Assembly: GCF_028372415.1 (NCBI RefSeq) | Contig: NC_092872.1 | Location: 13,854,479 to 13,918,478 of the forward strand | Origin: Notamacropus eugenii | Lineage: Eukaryota > Chordata > Mammalia > Diprotodontia > Macropodidae | Direction: 5' to 3' | Length of the DNA: 64,000 nucleotides | Shown: positions 38,001 to 43,554 of the stretch, in pieces | Numbering within the stretch: position 1 is the stretch's first letter | Layout: the number at the start of each line of letters is the position of its first letter | The notes under the pieces: generated by a model | What the model saw: only the letters and a program-made list of their open reading frames with translations | The model's database searches: none | Told to the model about the DNA's origin: nothing | Translations under genes and position numbers: made by a program

Positions 38001-41000
38001 AATAAGCACTTTTCCTAATACATTAACCATGGAATAACCCATAAAATGCAGAGCACAAAATAAAATTGTTAACATGCAAAACGTTTTTTCTTGCTAGTAA
38101 TTCCCTAGAATTCTGTGATCTTTTGTGTTAACATCTCAATAAAAAACCCATTTATTTCAGATATAATTTACTTTTCATAAGACATGAAATCTACCATACC
38201 ATAAATATTGCACAGCAAATGCAATTCTTAAAACTAAAACATGTTTTAACATGAATTTTACCTTCCATTGTGTCAGATGGCAGAGTGAGGGGATTGTATT
38301 GAATACTACACTGCTGTAACTCTCTCTACCTTGGCCATGCTCTGAAAACCAAGGGATGTTGGGATTTTAATCACTAAACTGCTGATCACCTAAGAGCCCA
38401 GAGGACTCGGATCATGATTTGGGGGCGTAAATGCAACATAAAACTTGAGTTTTAAAGGCAAACAATGAAAACATGCAATGAATGGACGAGAGCTCTTTAC
38501 AACGGTAGAATGAACAAGACAAGTGAAGTACCTCATAGGATACCAGCCATTCCACAAACTTGTGCGCAATCCACCTCTTTCTTTTTCCCCTACGACACAT
38601 AGCTGGGAACATCTTCGGTGACCAACATGAAAATAAGATCATGCAAATGCTTGAAGTTTCAAAAATAAAATGCTCAAATGTTGAGGGCTGACTATATATG
38701 CAAAATAGATACAAGACAATTTTGTCAAGGGACTCTGTCAATTGGGGGAATCCAGAGAGGATATATATAAAAGGTTGTATTTGAGTCGTAAAGGGAATAA
38801 GAGGTATAGGTGAGGAAGGAATGCCTTCCAGGAATGTGGGGCAGACCTTAAAAAGACATGGTGATGAGAAATGGAATGTTGTGAATGAGGAATAATAAAA
38901 AGGCTGATTTGACTGAACCATAAAGTGTGTGTGTGTGTGTGTGTGTATGTGTGTGTGTGTGTAGTAATGTATAATAAGGTTGAAAAGGTAGCATTGTGAA
39001 GGACTTTACATGACAAGCAGAAGAGTTATCATTTTATTCTAGAGGTAATAGGGAACCACTGTAGTTTATTTATAGGAAGGGGAGGGGAAATATCATAGTC
39101 AGACCCATACTTTAAGAAAATCACTTTGCAGGATGGATTGGAGTGGAGTCTTGAAGTAGAGAGACCAACAAAGAAGCTATTGTCCATTGCCCAGGCCAGA
39201 AGTGATGAAAGCTTGAACTAGATGTGTTGGCTGTGTGGAGAGAGGTGATGGATTAGGGGGATGTAGAGGAAGAAGTGACAAGATCTGGAAGTGGATTGGG
39301 TAGGGAGAGTGATGGAGAGCCAATAGAATCTGACTCCAGCTTCAGCTGCCTCAGAGAGGGAGAGGTTCCCAGGAATGGGTTGTGTTCCTTTTCTATGTGT
39401 TCCTTAGGTTGACAATCCCTGGAATAACCCTATGCAACTTAACTAGTAAGGGGGCCATCAGAATCAAAGAATCTGGACTCTGACCAGTTTTCTATCTATA
39501 TGACTTGGGTCAAGATATTTTTCCTCTTAGTAAATCAATTTCTTCATTTGAAAATTGAAGGTGTTGTTCTAAATGACTTTTAAGGTCTCTTCCAGCCCCA
39601 AATCCTATTCTTTTATATAAATATGGAGAACAATCCCAAGAGTCACCAACTTGCTTTGTGGCCTTAATCAATTCCATCTCTCTATTAGAGTTTCAGCTTC
39701 CTAATAAATGGAGGATGTGGACTAGATGATTTATGAGGGTTTTTCGGCTTTTGTTTTGGTATTTTTTGCTGTTCTGCATCTTAAAATCCTAGATGGGATT
39801 GACACTTGAAAGAGGGGAAAGGGACTGACCTGTACAGGGAAGGAGGAGGGGAGGAAAGAAATAAAGTGAGTAAAGAGAGACCCAAGAGGACTGGTTCAAA
39901 GGGAGGGGCATGGGCTCAGGGCCTAATTGTTTCCTGTTCAGAAGCCTGGGTGTGACACAGCCAGAGGAGTAGAAAGGGTAGGGCTGCCTCCCCTGCTGCC
40001 CTACTGTGTGGAAAAAATGTAAGACTAGCACCCTAGAATTGGTGTTTGGCATAGAGATGGCGGAGACCTTAGAGGCGATCCAGTCCGTGGTCCTGATTTT
40101 ACAGATGAAGAACCTGAGGTCTAGTGAAGTTGAATGACTTGTTCAGTCACACATGTGCTGAAAATGGCCCAGTCCAGATTATCTGGTTCCAAATCCAACA
40201 TTCCCCTTCTCTCTGCCCCCATGGCATTATGCTGGGAGACAGGTCCATGTTGAGTAAGGGGGTGGGGTTTGGAGAGTGCTGAAGATCCATATAATATATT
40301 GAAAAGAAAAGGGAGTGGGAGTGGGTAGTAGGGAAAACCCATGTTAAATATGAGAAAAGCCCAGACTGAGTCTGGGAAAGACCCATGATGATTACGAGGG
40401 AAAAGCCAAAGTGAAGTGACTGGTGGATTGAGATGAGTAGGGAGACTCAGACTAATGTTAAACTCTAAGGCTCCCTCCTTTCTGCCTGAAAAGCCAATGA
40501 CTGGAAGTCATTGAAAAGAGAAGGGAACCACTAATCCTGAGGGGAGGGTGATGAGGACAGGGGAGAGAAGGAATGAGGAGATGCCTGGAGGTCTCAGTAC
40601 CTCCACACTCAGTACCAGTGTGTGGACAGCTATATGTTATATAGGTGGCCATCATCTTCAGCTACTCTCAACCACTGATGGGTGTGATCCCCAGTTATTA
40701 CATTATGTCACATCCTAGAAGTTCAACCATCCCAACCCCTTGAACTTCAGGTACACAGAGAGCCCAGGAACTCTTCCTGTGTCCAGGTGTTAATAATAAT
40801 AATAACTATTATTATTTATTATTATTTTACAAATAATTATTGCAAAGTGTCTTACAAAGTGTTAGCTCACAATAACCCTTGTACTTGCTGCTATTACCAT
40901 CCCCATCTTACAGATGAGGAAACTGAGGCAAACAGAGGTTAAGTGACTCGCCCAGGGTCATACAGCTAGAACATGTCTGAGACAGGATTAAAACTAAGGT

Positions 41001-41110
41001 CCTCTTGATTCTTACCTCCTTTTCAGATTGTCCATGAAGTCCTCCATGGTCACCTGGTCTAGTAGAACAAAGTCCGGTTTGCCAAACTCTGGACCTTCCT
41101 CTTCTTCCAT
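8474..41110 (-). CDS. MYO1G: MYO1G, unconventional myosin-Ig, complete coding region in 22 exons
   Basis: Class I myosin: an ATP-driven actin motor that binds light chains at its neck and membranes through a basic tail. It is known mainly from lymphocytes and other blood cells, at the plasma membrane. Coding exons on the minus strand, 5' to 3': 41110-41016, 37641-37433, 37077-36984, 35173-35008, 33414-33361, 32418-32323, 31726-31610, 29430-29224, 28633-28488, 27906-27792, 26931-26761, 24671-24601, 22132-22058, 21450-21318, 17051-16885, 16197-15990, 15566-15343, 15180-15036, 12961-12857, 10702-10589, 9154-9000, 8630-8474. They sum to 3024 nt (1007 aa plus TAA; human is 1018 aa as I recall it). 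Domains: motor about 10-695 with P-loop GESGAGKT at 102-109, switch [10 protein letters not shown] at 156-164 and switch II DIYGFE at 384-389; IQ neck about 700-745; TH1 tail about 815-1007. Identity with human MYO1G is clear along the whole length, far above that to other class I myosins. All introns are GT-AG. Confidence 0.96.
9000..9154 (-). CDS. MYO1G: MYO1G coding exon 21, TH1 tail (residues 905-955)
   Basis: Encodes [20 protein letters not shown], then [20 protein letters not shown] and [11 protein letters not shown]. Matches human [23 protein letters not shown]. Acceptor TCCCTCTAG, donor CAGGG|GTAAGATG, phase 2. Confidence 0.95.
9400..9620 (+). mobile_element. L2-type LINE 3' end
   Basis: Ends GGGTGCTTAGTGCTTAATAT, with the usual upstream AGGCTCTTTGTGAGCAGGAT. 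Lies in a MYO1G intron. Confidence 0.55.
9745..10385 (+). mobile_element. L2-type LINE 3' end
   Basis: Carries the end of ORF2 (CAGCGGCTCCCCATTGCCTC, giving [19 protein letters not shown]) through GCCTTCCCTAGTTTCC to the tail GCACATGTACTTAATAAGTG. Decayed. Confidence 0.8.
10589..10702 (-). CDS. MYO1G: MYO1G coding exon 20, TH1 tail (residues 867-904)
   Basis: Encodes [20 protein letters not shown] then [18 protein letters not shown]. The basic, PH-like TH1 core that binds acidic phospholipids begins here. Acceptor CCTCCTCAG, donor CAT|GTGAGCAG, phase 0. Confidence 0.94.
10826..10945 (+). repeat. MIR/tRNA-type SINE fragment
   Basis: GCATGGCATTGTGGATGGAG, then AGAGCCAGGAAGACCTGGC and CTGGCCATGTGACTCT of a tRNA-like SINE head. 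Confidence 0.6.
11766..11897 (-). repeat. tRNA-type SINE head, antisense
   Basis: GGTTAAGTGACTTGTCCAGG, then GTCACACAGCTAGTAAGTGT and CTCTATCTAGCCACCC. Inserted in the CR1/L3 copy. Confidence 0.75.
12179..12416 (-). repeat. Full-length marsupial tRNA-type SINE, antisense
   Basis: Starts at GTTGTTGTTGAGTCGTTTCA, then GGGGTTTTCTTGGCAAAGAT, TTTGCCATTTCCTTCTCCAG, GTCACACAGCTAAT and ends CACCACCTAACTGCCCC. Same family as 22211-22441. Confidence 0.85.
12857..12961 (-). CDS. MYO1G: MYO1G coding exon 19, TH1 start (residues 832-866)
   Basis: Encodes [19 protein letters not shown], then [16 protein letters not shown], matching human DNPTASSLFAQRLKTLRDKDGF. Acceptor CCCCCCAG, donor AAG|GTAAGGAC, phase 0. 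Confidence 0.94.
13100..13300 (+). repeat. MIR-type SINE
   Basis: CTCAGCTCAAATCCCAGCTG, then GTGTGTAAAATGGGTACAAA: head and core of a MIR in sense. Confidence 0.65.
13895..14090 (-). repeat. MIR-type SINE, antisense
   Basis: Two copies of the CCATTTTACAGATGAGGAA core in tandem (13976 and 14017), with GGTTAAGTGACATGTC behind. Confidence 0.65.
14330..14545 (+). repeat. MIR-type SINE
   Basis: CAGATTTGAATTCTGGCTCT, then GCCACATGACCCTGGGCTAA, TATCTGTAAAATATGGGTG and CTCATAAGGTTGTTGGA. Confidence 0.75.
15036..15180 (-). CDS. MYO1G: MYO1G coding exon 18 (residues 783-831)
   Basis: Encodes [20 protein letters not shown], then [20 protein letters not shown] and AWSRDYLSS, almost the same as human. 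It leads from the neck into the TH1 tail. Acceptor CTGATCAG, donor TCG|GTGAGTTT, phase 0. Confidence 0.95.
15343..15566 (-). CDS. MYO1G: MYO1G coding exon 17, IQ neck (residues 709-782)
   Basis: Encodes [20 protein letters not shown], then [20 protein letters not shown] and [19 protein letters not shown]. With LLLQK from exon 16 it forms a Q-x-x-x-RG-x-x-x-R calmodulin-type IQ motif; a second, weaker IQ-like stretch follows. Acceptor CTTTCCAG, donor AAG|GTAGCCTT, phase 2. Confidence 0.95.
15990..16197 (-). CDS. MYO1G: MYO1G coding exon 16, converter and lever start (residues 639-708)
   Basis: Encodes [20 protein letters not shown], then [20 protein letters not shown] and [19 protein letters not shown] marks the end of the converter; the glutamine at 707 opens the first IQ motif. 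Acceptor TGTGCTAG, donor AAG|GTACAGGG, phase 0. Confidence 0.95.
16885..17051 (-). CDS. MYO1G: MYO1G coding exon 15, SH helix region (residues 584-638)
   Basis: Encodes [19 protein letters not shown], then [20 protein letters not shown] and [19 protein letters not shown] and [14 protein letters not shown] are the strut and SH1/SH2 helix signatures of myosins. Acceptor CTCTTCAG, donor CAG|GTGACCC, phase 2. Confidence 0.95.
17560..20100 (-). mobile_element. Long CR1/L3-type LINE remnant, split by L1
   Basis: Text such as GAGCATGCCATCTATTCCTT, AAAAACTTAAATAGCACAGG and CACAGGGCCTGGCACAAATC is the antisense of CR1/L3 ORF2 known in amniotes; matches resume beyond the L1 from about 19280. Lies in the longest MYO1G intron. 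Edges approximate. Confidence 0.55.
18495..19270 (+). mobile_element. L1 LINE 3' end, rearranged, inside the CR1/L3 copy
   Basis: 18500-18955 holds GTGCCCATCAGCTGGAGACT and ATAATGGAATACTATCATGC of marsupial L1; 19085-19270 holds CATGACTACACATGTGTAAC, CTTGCCTTCTCAATGAGAGG and TCTTTACATGTAACTGGG, the usual 3' end. About 130 unrelated bases lie between. Confidence 0.8.
20165..20760 (-). mobile_element. L2-type LINE 3' end, antisense
   Basis: Reads GTTACAAAGACCAAAATGGG, CCCACAAAGACCTTATATTC, AAAGGCTTTAAGGGCCAAGT and AATAGGGAGCCACTAAAGAT, the reverse complement of the L2 ORF2 end and tail. Confidence 0.75.
20765..20850 (+). mobile_element. L2-type 3' tail
   Basis: GAGTAAGTACTTAATAAACA is the sense tail of an L2. 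Confidence 0.55.
21318..21450 (-). CDS. MYO1G: MYO1G coding exon 14 (residues 539-583)
   Basis: Encodes [19 protein letters not shown], then [20 protein letters not shown] and ENLASK. This holds the loop 2 region and the start of the second actin-contact helix. The intron that follows is the longest of the gene (about 4.3 kb), swollen by CR1/L3, L1 and L2 copies. Confidence 0.95.
21560..21740 (-). repeat. MIR-like SINE fragment, antisense
   Basis: TTCCAGATGAGCAAACTCAG and GGTCACCCAGCTAGTAAGTA follow an AAATGTTGGAATTGTAAGGA lead that recurs in several such copies in this window. Confidence 0.6.
22058..22132 (-). CDS. MYO1G: MYO1G coding exon 13 (residues 514-538)
   Basis: Encodes [19 protein letters not shown] then RLLYNS, completing the HYAGDVTYSVEGF motif across the intron. 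Human has RDFLFQDF where this copy has KDSLFQDF. Acceptor CCTCTAG, donor AG|GTGAGAGG, phase 2. Confidence 0.95.
22211..22441 (+). repeat. Full-length marsupial tRNA-type SINE
   Basis: Starts GCAGTGAGGTGGCACAGTGG, then GAGTTCAAATCTAGCC, TAGCTGTGTGACCCTAGGCA, CATCTGTAAAATGAGCTGGA and ends CCAAGAAAACCCCAAATGGG plus GTCACAAAGAGTC. Confidence 0.88.
22540..22685 (+). mobile_element. L2-type LINE fragment
   Basis: CTTCATGGCCCAGTTCAAAT and AGGAAACCATCCTCACCTA match the region before the L2 tail. Confidence 0.5.
22683..22865 (-). repeat. tRNA-type SINE, antisense
   Basis: TTTGGAGTTTTCTTGGCAAA and GTTTTACAGGTGAATAAAAT. The head end is decayed. Confidence 0.6.
23029..23062. repeat. (CA)17 microsatellite
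   Basis: Uninterrupted CA run. Confidence 0.95.
23150..24335 (-). mobile_element. CR1/L3-type LINE, 3' part with interruption
   Basis: Translation of 24299-24117 on the minus strand gives [20 protein letters not shown], then [18 protein letters not shown], the end of CR1/L3 ORF2. 23160-23560 is its 3' part (GGAAGGGACCTCAAAGACCA, CACCATCTTCCTGGGCAGCA). About 23570-23960 is an insertion that I cannot name. Confidence 0.8.
24352..24487 (+). repeat. Short tRNA-type SINE with A-tail
   Basis: GATAGCTGGGTGGCACAGGC, GCCTGAATTCAAATCTGCCC, GGGCAAGTCACTTAACACTG, then AAAAAAAAAACAAAAC. The poly(A) end suggests a younger subfamily than the AACCCCAAATGGGG type. Confidence 0.8.
24601..24671 (-). CDS. MYO1G: MYO1G coding exon 12 (residues 491-513)
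   Basis: Encodes [20 protein letters not shown] then GDVT, the conserved F-x-I-x-HYAGDVTY segment of the lower motor domain. Acceptor CTCTGCAG, donor AC|GTAAGGAC, phase 2. Confidence 0.95.
24825..24990 (-). repeat. MIR-like SINE fragment
   Basis: TTATGGCTCTAGAGCTGGAA, then TTTTACAGATGAGGAAACTG and AGGCTTGGACAGGTTGAGG. Same group as the copy at 21560. Confidence 0.6.
25117..25350 (+). repeat. Marsupial tRNA-type SINE
   Basis: AAGGCAGCTAGGTGCATTGA, CTAGCTATGTGACCCTGGGC, GGAAATGGCAAACCATTCCA, CCAAGAAAACCCCAAACAGG. Confidence 0.88.
26238..26513 (-). repeat. Marsupial tRNA-type SINE, antisense
   Basis: TTTCAATCATGTCTGACTCT, TTTCCATTTCCTTCTCCAGC, AGTGTCACACAGCTGAGTGT, ends TGTGCCACCTAGCTGCCCCC. 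Confidence 0.88.
26761..26931 (-). CDS. MYO1G: MYO1G coding exon 11 (residues 434-490)
   Basis: Encodes [19 protein letters not shown], then [20 protein letters not shown] and [12 protein letters not shown]. Matches the human [20 protein letters not shown] and the histidine-rich YTSRQ segment. Acceptor ACCCCAG, donor CAG|GTATCTC, phase 0. Confidence 0.95.
27792..27906 (-). CDS. MYO1G: MYO1G coding exon 10 (residues 395-433)
   Basis: Encodes [18 protein letters not shown], then [21 protein letters not shown]. The relay helix region is nearly identical to human. Acceptor TTAACCAG, donor AAT|GTGAGTGC, phase 0. Confidence 0.95.
28488..28633 (-). CDS. MYO1G: MYO1G coding exon 9, switch II (residues 347-394)
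   Basis: Encodes [19 protein letters not shown], then [20 protein letters not shown] and GFEIFPDN. The switch II motif DIYGFE (384-389) is intact. Donor AG|GTAACCTC, phase 2; the split serine codon is completed by exon 10. Confidence 0.95.
29224..29430 (-). CDS. MYO1G: MYO1G coding exon 8 (residues 278-346)
   Basis: Encodes [20 protein letters not shown] and on through [15 protein letters not shown] to ARDACAK. Clear match to human, except that the variable loop after VETE appears several residues shorter than in human as I recall it. Acceptor GTTGCCAG, donor AAG|GTACCTAG, phase 0. Confidence 0.95.
29603..29850 (+). repeat. Marsupial tRNA-type SINE
   Basis: GACAGCTAGATGGCACAATG, GACCTTGGGCAAGTCACTTA, GGAGAAGGAAATGGCAAATC, AGAAAACCCCAAATGGGGTC. 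Lies in the intron between MYO1G exons 7 and 8, just upstream of exon 8. Confidence 0.88.
30160..30330 (-). repeat. MIR-like SINE fragment
   Basis: GGGACCTTAGAGGCCATCTA, CATTTTACAGATAGGGAAAC, GGACTTGCCTAAGGGTACAC. Confidence 0.6.
30380..30835 (+). mobile_element. L2-type LINE 3' end
   Basis: AAACCCAGCTCAAGGTGCCA, CCTCCAGGAAGCCCTCCCCA, ACTGAATTGTGAACTTCAAG and CCAGTGCCTAGCAGAGGATT. Confidence 0.75.
31610..31726 (-). CDS. MYO1G: MYO1G coding exon 7 (residues 239-277)
   Basis: Encodes [20 protein letters not shown], then [19 protein letters not shown], matching the human [22 protein letters not shown]. Acceptor TTCTCCAG, donor TTG|GTAAGCAG, both phase 0. Confidence 0.95.
32323..32418 (-). CDS. 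MYO1G: MYO1G coding exon 6 (residues 207-238)
   Basis: Encodes [20 protein letters not shown], then [12 protein letters not shown], a less conserved surface part of the motor. Acceptor CCCTCCAG, donor AGC|GTGAGTAC, phase 0. The segment joining exons 6 and 7 looks shorter than the human one as I recall it (GLS-SSDSDE against GLNMTVHSALDSDE). Confidence 0.93.
33361..33414 (-). CDS. MYO1G: MYO1G coding exon 5 (residues 189-206)
   Basis: A 54-nt exon encoding [18 protein letters not shown], a highly conserved myosin motor segment. Both ends are in phase 0, so skipping it would keep the frame but remove part of the motor core. Acceptor CTTCAG, donor GTAAGGGA. Confidence 0.95.
33640..34060 (-). 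mobile_element. Decayed L2-type fragment
   Basis: CCTTTATTAAACATAAGTTG, GCACCATGGAGAGAGGAAAT. A weak antisense match to the L2 tail and the segment before it. Confidence 0.4.
34205..34500 (+). mobile_element. L2-type LINE 3' end
   Basis: GCCTTCTCCGGGAAGCCTTC, then ACATCTGGAACATAATAAGT and GCTTAATAAACATCTACTAA. Confidence 0.7.
34530..34790 (+). repeat. MIR-type SINE, near full length
   Basis: GGCCTGGAGTCAGAAGACCT, CTGTGTGACTCAGAGCAAGT, AGTTTCCTCATCTGGGAAAA, GAGCTGTTATGAGGATCAGA. Confidence 0.8.
35008..35173 (-). CDS. MYO1G: MYO1G coding exon 4, switch I (residues 133-188)
   Basis: Encodes [18 protein letters not shown], then [19 protein letters not shown] and HIHSYLLEK. Switch I contacts the ATP gamma-phosphate. 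The acceptor is CCCCTAAAAAAAG|G, with a run of A instead of pyrimidines directly before the AG. Donor AAG|GTAGGCC, phase 0. Confidence 0.95.
35330..35520 (-). repeat. MIR-type SINE, antisense
   Basis: TCTATAACACTTTAAAGTTT, CTCCATTTTACAGGTGATGA, ATATCACACAGCTTCTAATA. Confidence 0.75.
36160..36290 (-). mobile_element. L2-type tail, antisense
   Basis: CATTAAGTGACTACTATGTG and GCTAGGCACTAGTGTTACAA, then a TCATGGAACTTACCTTCTTA stretch. Confidence 0.6.
36984..37077 (-). CDS. MYO1G: MYO1G coding exon 3, P-loop (residues 102-132)
   Basis: Encodes [20 protein letters not shown] and on to QRAEVER. This is the Walker A nucleotide-binding loop of the motor, with the lysine and threonine that hold ATP and magnesium intact at 108 and 109. 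The glycine codon at 102 is split by the exon 2/3 junction. Ends in phase 2 before GTAAGATC. Confidence 0.95.
37433..37641 (-). CDS. MYO1G: MYO1G coding exon 2 (residues 32-101)
   Basis: Encodes [21 protein letters not shown] through DTCIVIS, the start of the motor core just before the P-loop. The acceptor is CCCACAG. The donor reads CAG|GTCAAC, a weak match at intron positions 3 to 6, yet it is the only GT that keeps the frame into the P-loop exon. Residues 41-49 are the counterpart of the human HA-2 antigen peptide. Confidence 0.94.
37802..38693. mobile_element. Tigger/mariner-like DNA transposon, non-autonomous
   Basis: Left end CAGTCAATCTTCAACTTTC and right end (reverse complement) GTCAGCCCTCAACATTTGAG form imperfect terminal inverted repeats, with TA at the right junction. 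The 890-bp interior has no transposase frame. It sits inside the L2 copy, whose text continues on both sides. Confidence 0.6.
38925..38962. repeat. (GT)n microsatellite
   Basis: One TA interruption near the middle. Confidence 0.93.
40790..41003 (-). repeat. MIR-type SINE, antisense, next to MYO1G exon 1
   Basis: AATAATAATAACTATTATTA, GCTATTACCATCCCCATCTT, ACAGATGAGGAAACTGAGGC, GGGTCATACAGCTAGAACAT. It ends about a dozen bases before the donor of coding exon 1 (GT at 41015-41014). Confidence 0.82.
41016..41110 (-). CDS. MYO1G: MYO1G coding exon 1 (residues 1-31)
   Basis: Starts at the ATG of [19 protein letters not shown] and ends AGGAG before GTAAGAATC, phase 2. The same ATG and acidic N-terminus are used in human MYO1G. 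The intron behind it is largely old repeat: a MIR lies about a dozen bases past the donor, and an L2 with an inserted DNA transposon fills much of the rest. Confidence 0.95.
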
Positions 41111-41500
41111 GATAGATGGACTAAGTGCTGGGTGTTGGGAGGTGGGGCCGTGGAGAGCAGCTGGCAGACCTCTCCCAAACCTTACTGCAATAAAGGTGGG
41201 ACCTTCAGTGGGGAGAATGACTCCCTCAGGCAGGCAGACACGTAGCTGCTATGCTGGTGTGGAAAGGCAGCTGTTCTCAATGGAGTTGGAAGCCTGGTCA
41301 GCCACATCTACTCTGTCACAAACTCAGTTCTCCCTTCTTGCCACCACTGAAGAGTGCAATAGGAAGTGGGTTTGGGCTCTGGGAGGTTCCTGTTCTCACC
41401 ACTTGCAGGGCTCCCCCCACCCCCATCCTGAGGTGATGTGACCCCTACTTCCTTCTTCCCCTCTGAGAGGGTGTGTCTAACGGTTCATGGAGGGGAGCCT
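41111..41500 (-). promoter_or_regulatory. MYO1G: Likely MYO1G promoter and 5' UTR region
   Basis: The 400 bases upstream of the MYO1G ATG have no CpG island or clear TATA box. They hold ETS/PU.1-like cores (AGGAAGTG at 41361-41368 on the plus strand; CTTCCTTCTTCCCC near 41448-41461, GGAA on the minus strand) and a MYB-like TAACGG at 41478-41483. Such a mix suits a blood-cell gene. The transcription start is not located and any 5' non-coding exon is unseen. Confidence 0.4.
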
Positions 41501-41714
41501 CTCCCAGTTAGCAGTGATTACTTAGGCTTCCACAAGAAATGTCATCCTCTCTTTGATTTGATTTCCTGTTTCTTCTCCTAGAGTAAGGATAGGGCCTTCA
41601 TCTATCTGAATCTTGCCCTCTTCAGCTCTCACCTCTTCCAAGAAGCCTTCCCTGGTCACACCTGCCCATTAGGAATCTCTCCCTTCTCTGAAATCCTGAC
41701 CATGGCCCTTAGGG

Positions 41715-41900
41715 TCAGAGATCATAGGCTCATATCTTAAAGAACGTTAGAAGTCATTTAGTCCAATTGCTCATTTTTAAAGGAATGGAAACTGAGACTC
41801 AGAGAGGAGGATCCAAGGTCCCAGAGGTAGTAAGTGACAGAGCAAGGATTTGAACCCAGATATCTTGATTCCAAATCCATGTCTCTTCCCATTGAACCAT
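41715..41900 (-). repeat. MIR-like SINE fragment
   Basis: GAACGTTAGAAGTCATTTAG, AATGGAAACTGAGACTCAGA and AGCAAGGATTTGAACCCAGA. Confidence 0.6.
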
Positions 41901-42384
41901 ACTGAACACTGCCCTTTCCCTCCACATCTCTTCTGGTACTGAACTCAGAATCCTCGAGTGTTAGAGCTGGGAGACACGTCTTCCTGACTCCAGACCCAGC
42001 ACTCTATCCACTTTGCCATCTAGCTGCCCCAGAACTCATCTAATCTAACAGTATTTTACAGGTGAGGAAACTGAGGCCCAGAAAGTAGTATTAACTAACT
42101 ATAGAGTTAATAAATACTTGTTTTACATACTTTAAAGCTTCTTGTCTCTGTCATACTTCTTATCTGTCCATAGCATCTAGATAGTTTTGGGCCCACAGTA
42201 AATGTGTGGTGTGCTGAACTCAATATGAGATAGTGCAATCATCACTGGATTTGCATCCAAAGGTCCTGAGTTCAAATCCTGATGATACCAACTCTATGAC
42301 GTTGGGTAAGTTACTTCCTCTGCCTTTCTTGTTGCCTTCATCTGCAAAAGGAGCGAGGCTGACTAGATGATGTGCAGAGAAGCC

Positions 42385-42565
42385 ATAGAATAAGCTTGAA
42401 GACTTTCCTGATCCCTCCTTCTCTTTATTGTTTCCATGTCACTCTGTCTACGTGTTGCTTGCATGTTTTCTCCCTCATTAGACTGTGAGTTCCTTGAGAG
42501 GAGGGACTCTCTTTTGCTGTTCTTTGATTCCTAACACAATGCCTGGCACATAGGGAGCATTAATT
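42385..42565 (+). mobile_element. L2-type LINE 3' end
   Basis: TTCCTGATCCCTCCTTCTCT, CATTAGACTGTGAGTTCCTT, ACACAATGCCTGGCACATAG. Confidence 0.8.
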
Positions 42566-42694
42566 GACTAAGAGCATTGGCTTTGCCACCAGAGGACCTG
42601 TGTTCGAATTGCACTTCTGTCACCTACTATCCATGTGGTCTTGGGTACATCTCTTTAGGTCACGGTTTCCTCATGTATGAAATGACATTGGATC

Positions 42695-42893
42695 CAGGGG
42701 TGGACAACCTCAGGCCTCCAGGTCACATGTGGCCTTCTAGGTCCTCAAGTGCTGTCCTTTGAATCCAAACATCAAAGAACAAATTCCCTTAATAAAAGAA
42801 TTTGTTCTGTGAAACTTGGACTTGGTCAAAAGACTGTATCCAAGGACCTAGAAGACCAAGTATGGCCTTGAGGCTGCAGGTTCCCCACCCCTG
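42695..42893. mobile_element. Short hAT-type DNA transposon (MITE-like)
   Basis: 199 bp with long imperfect inverted repeats: left CAGGGGTGGACAACCTCAGG, right end (reverse complement) CAGGGGTGGGGAACCTGCAG, and both arms continue to CTTCTAGGTCC. It splits a MIR/SINE whose text resumes at CATCTCTAAGGTTCTTGTCA. Confidence 0.75.
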
Positions 42894-42949
42894 CAGCATC
42901 TCTAAGGTTCTTGTCAGCATCTTCTTATGGTAGGGGCCTCCTCCCTCAT

Positions 42950-42961
42950 GCCCTCTGCTGG
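42950..42961 (-). promoter_or_regulatory. CTCF-like core motif, minus orientation
   Basis: GCCCTCTGCTGG on the plus strand, reverse complement CCAGCAGAGGGC, an exact fit to the CTCF core. It is 1.8 kb upstream of the MYO1G start codon. Confidence 0.45.
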
Positions 42962-43554
42962 TGGTATTCACAAAGATTCCCTGGAGGTCCCATGCCAAAC
43001 CCAGGCTATAGGAAGCCCCAAAAGCTACAGAGATGGTAATAATAGCTCCCATTTAAGGTTTACAAAGAGTTTCCTCGTAAGAGCCAAGGGGGAGAAGGTA
43101 ATAAGGTTACTATTCTCTCCATTTTACAGTTGAGAAAACTGATGATCAGAAATTAAGTGATTTGTGTAGGATAAGACACTACAGAGAGCAAAGATAAATT
43201 CCCCCACACCCCAAACCTACTTCCTCTTGGACAAAGCCCAACACCCAGAGAAGACCAAGAACTGAGAGGAATAGCTCCCAAAGTCTGAGTTACTAAAAAT
43301 TCTAACCCTCAGCTTTGAGCAGAGCTGGTCACCTCCAAACTGTAAAGGGAAAAAAAAGATTTGTTTTGAGCACCCCTGGACTCTCCCCTTTTCTGCATCT
43401 TTTCCCCCCTCCCCCTATCAGGCACCCAAATCCTAATGCTGTCTCCCTCCTTGCCTCAGTCCAAAGGATATAAACTCCATATAAAAGTTAAAATGAATGA
43501 TAAGGATCTCAGCAATCACTCTTTCCAGGGAAATGTGCATTGCAACTTAGGACA

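Larger units (their letters stand above)
37665..39330 (-). mobile_element. L2-type LINE 3' end, antisense, split by a DNA transposon
   Basis: 37665-37800 is the tail (AACAAGCATTTACTAAGCAC, CTACTAAGTGCCAGGCATGT). 38695-39330 resumes with AGGAATGCCTTCCAGGAATG, AATAGGGAACCACTGTAGTT, AAAATCACTTTGCAGGATGG, the antisense of the L2 ORF2 end. In MYO1G intron 1. Confidence 0.75.
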
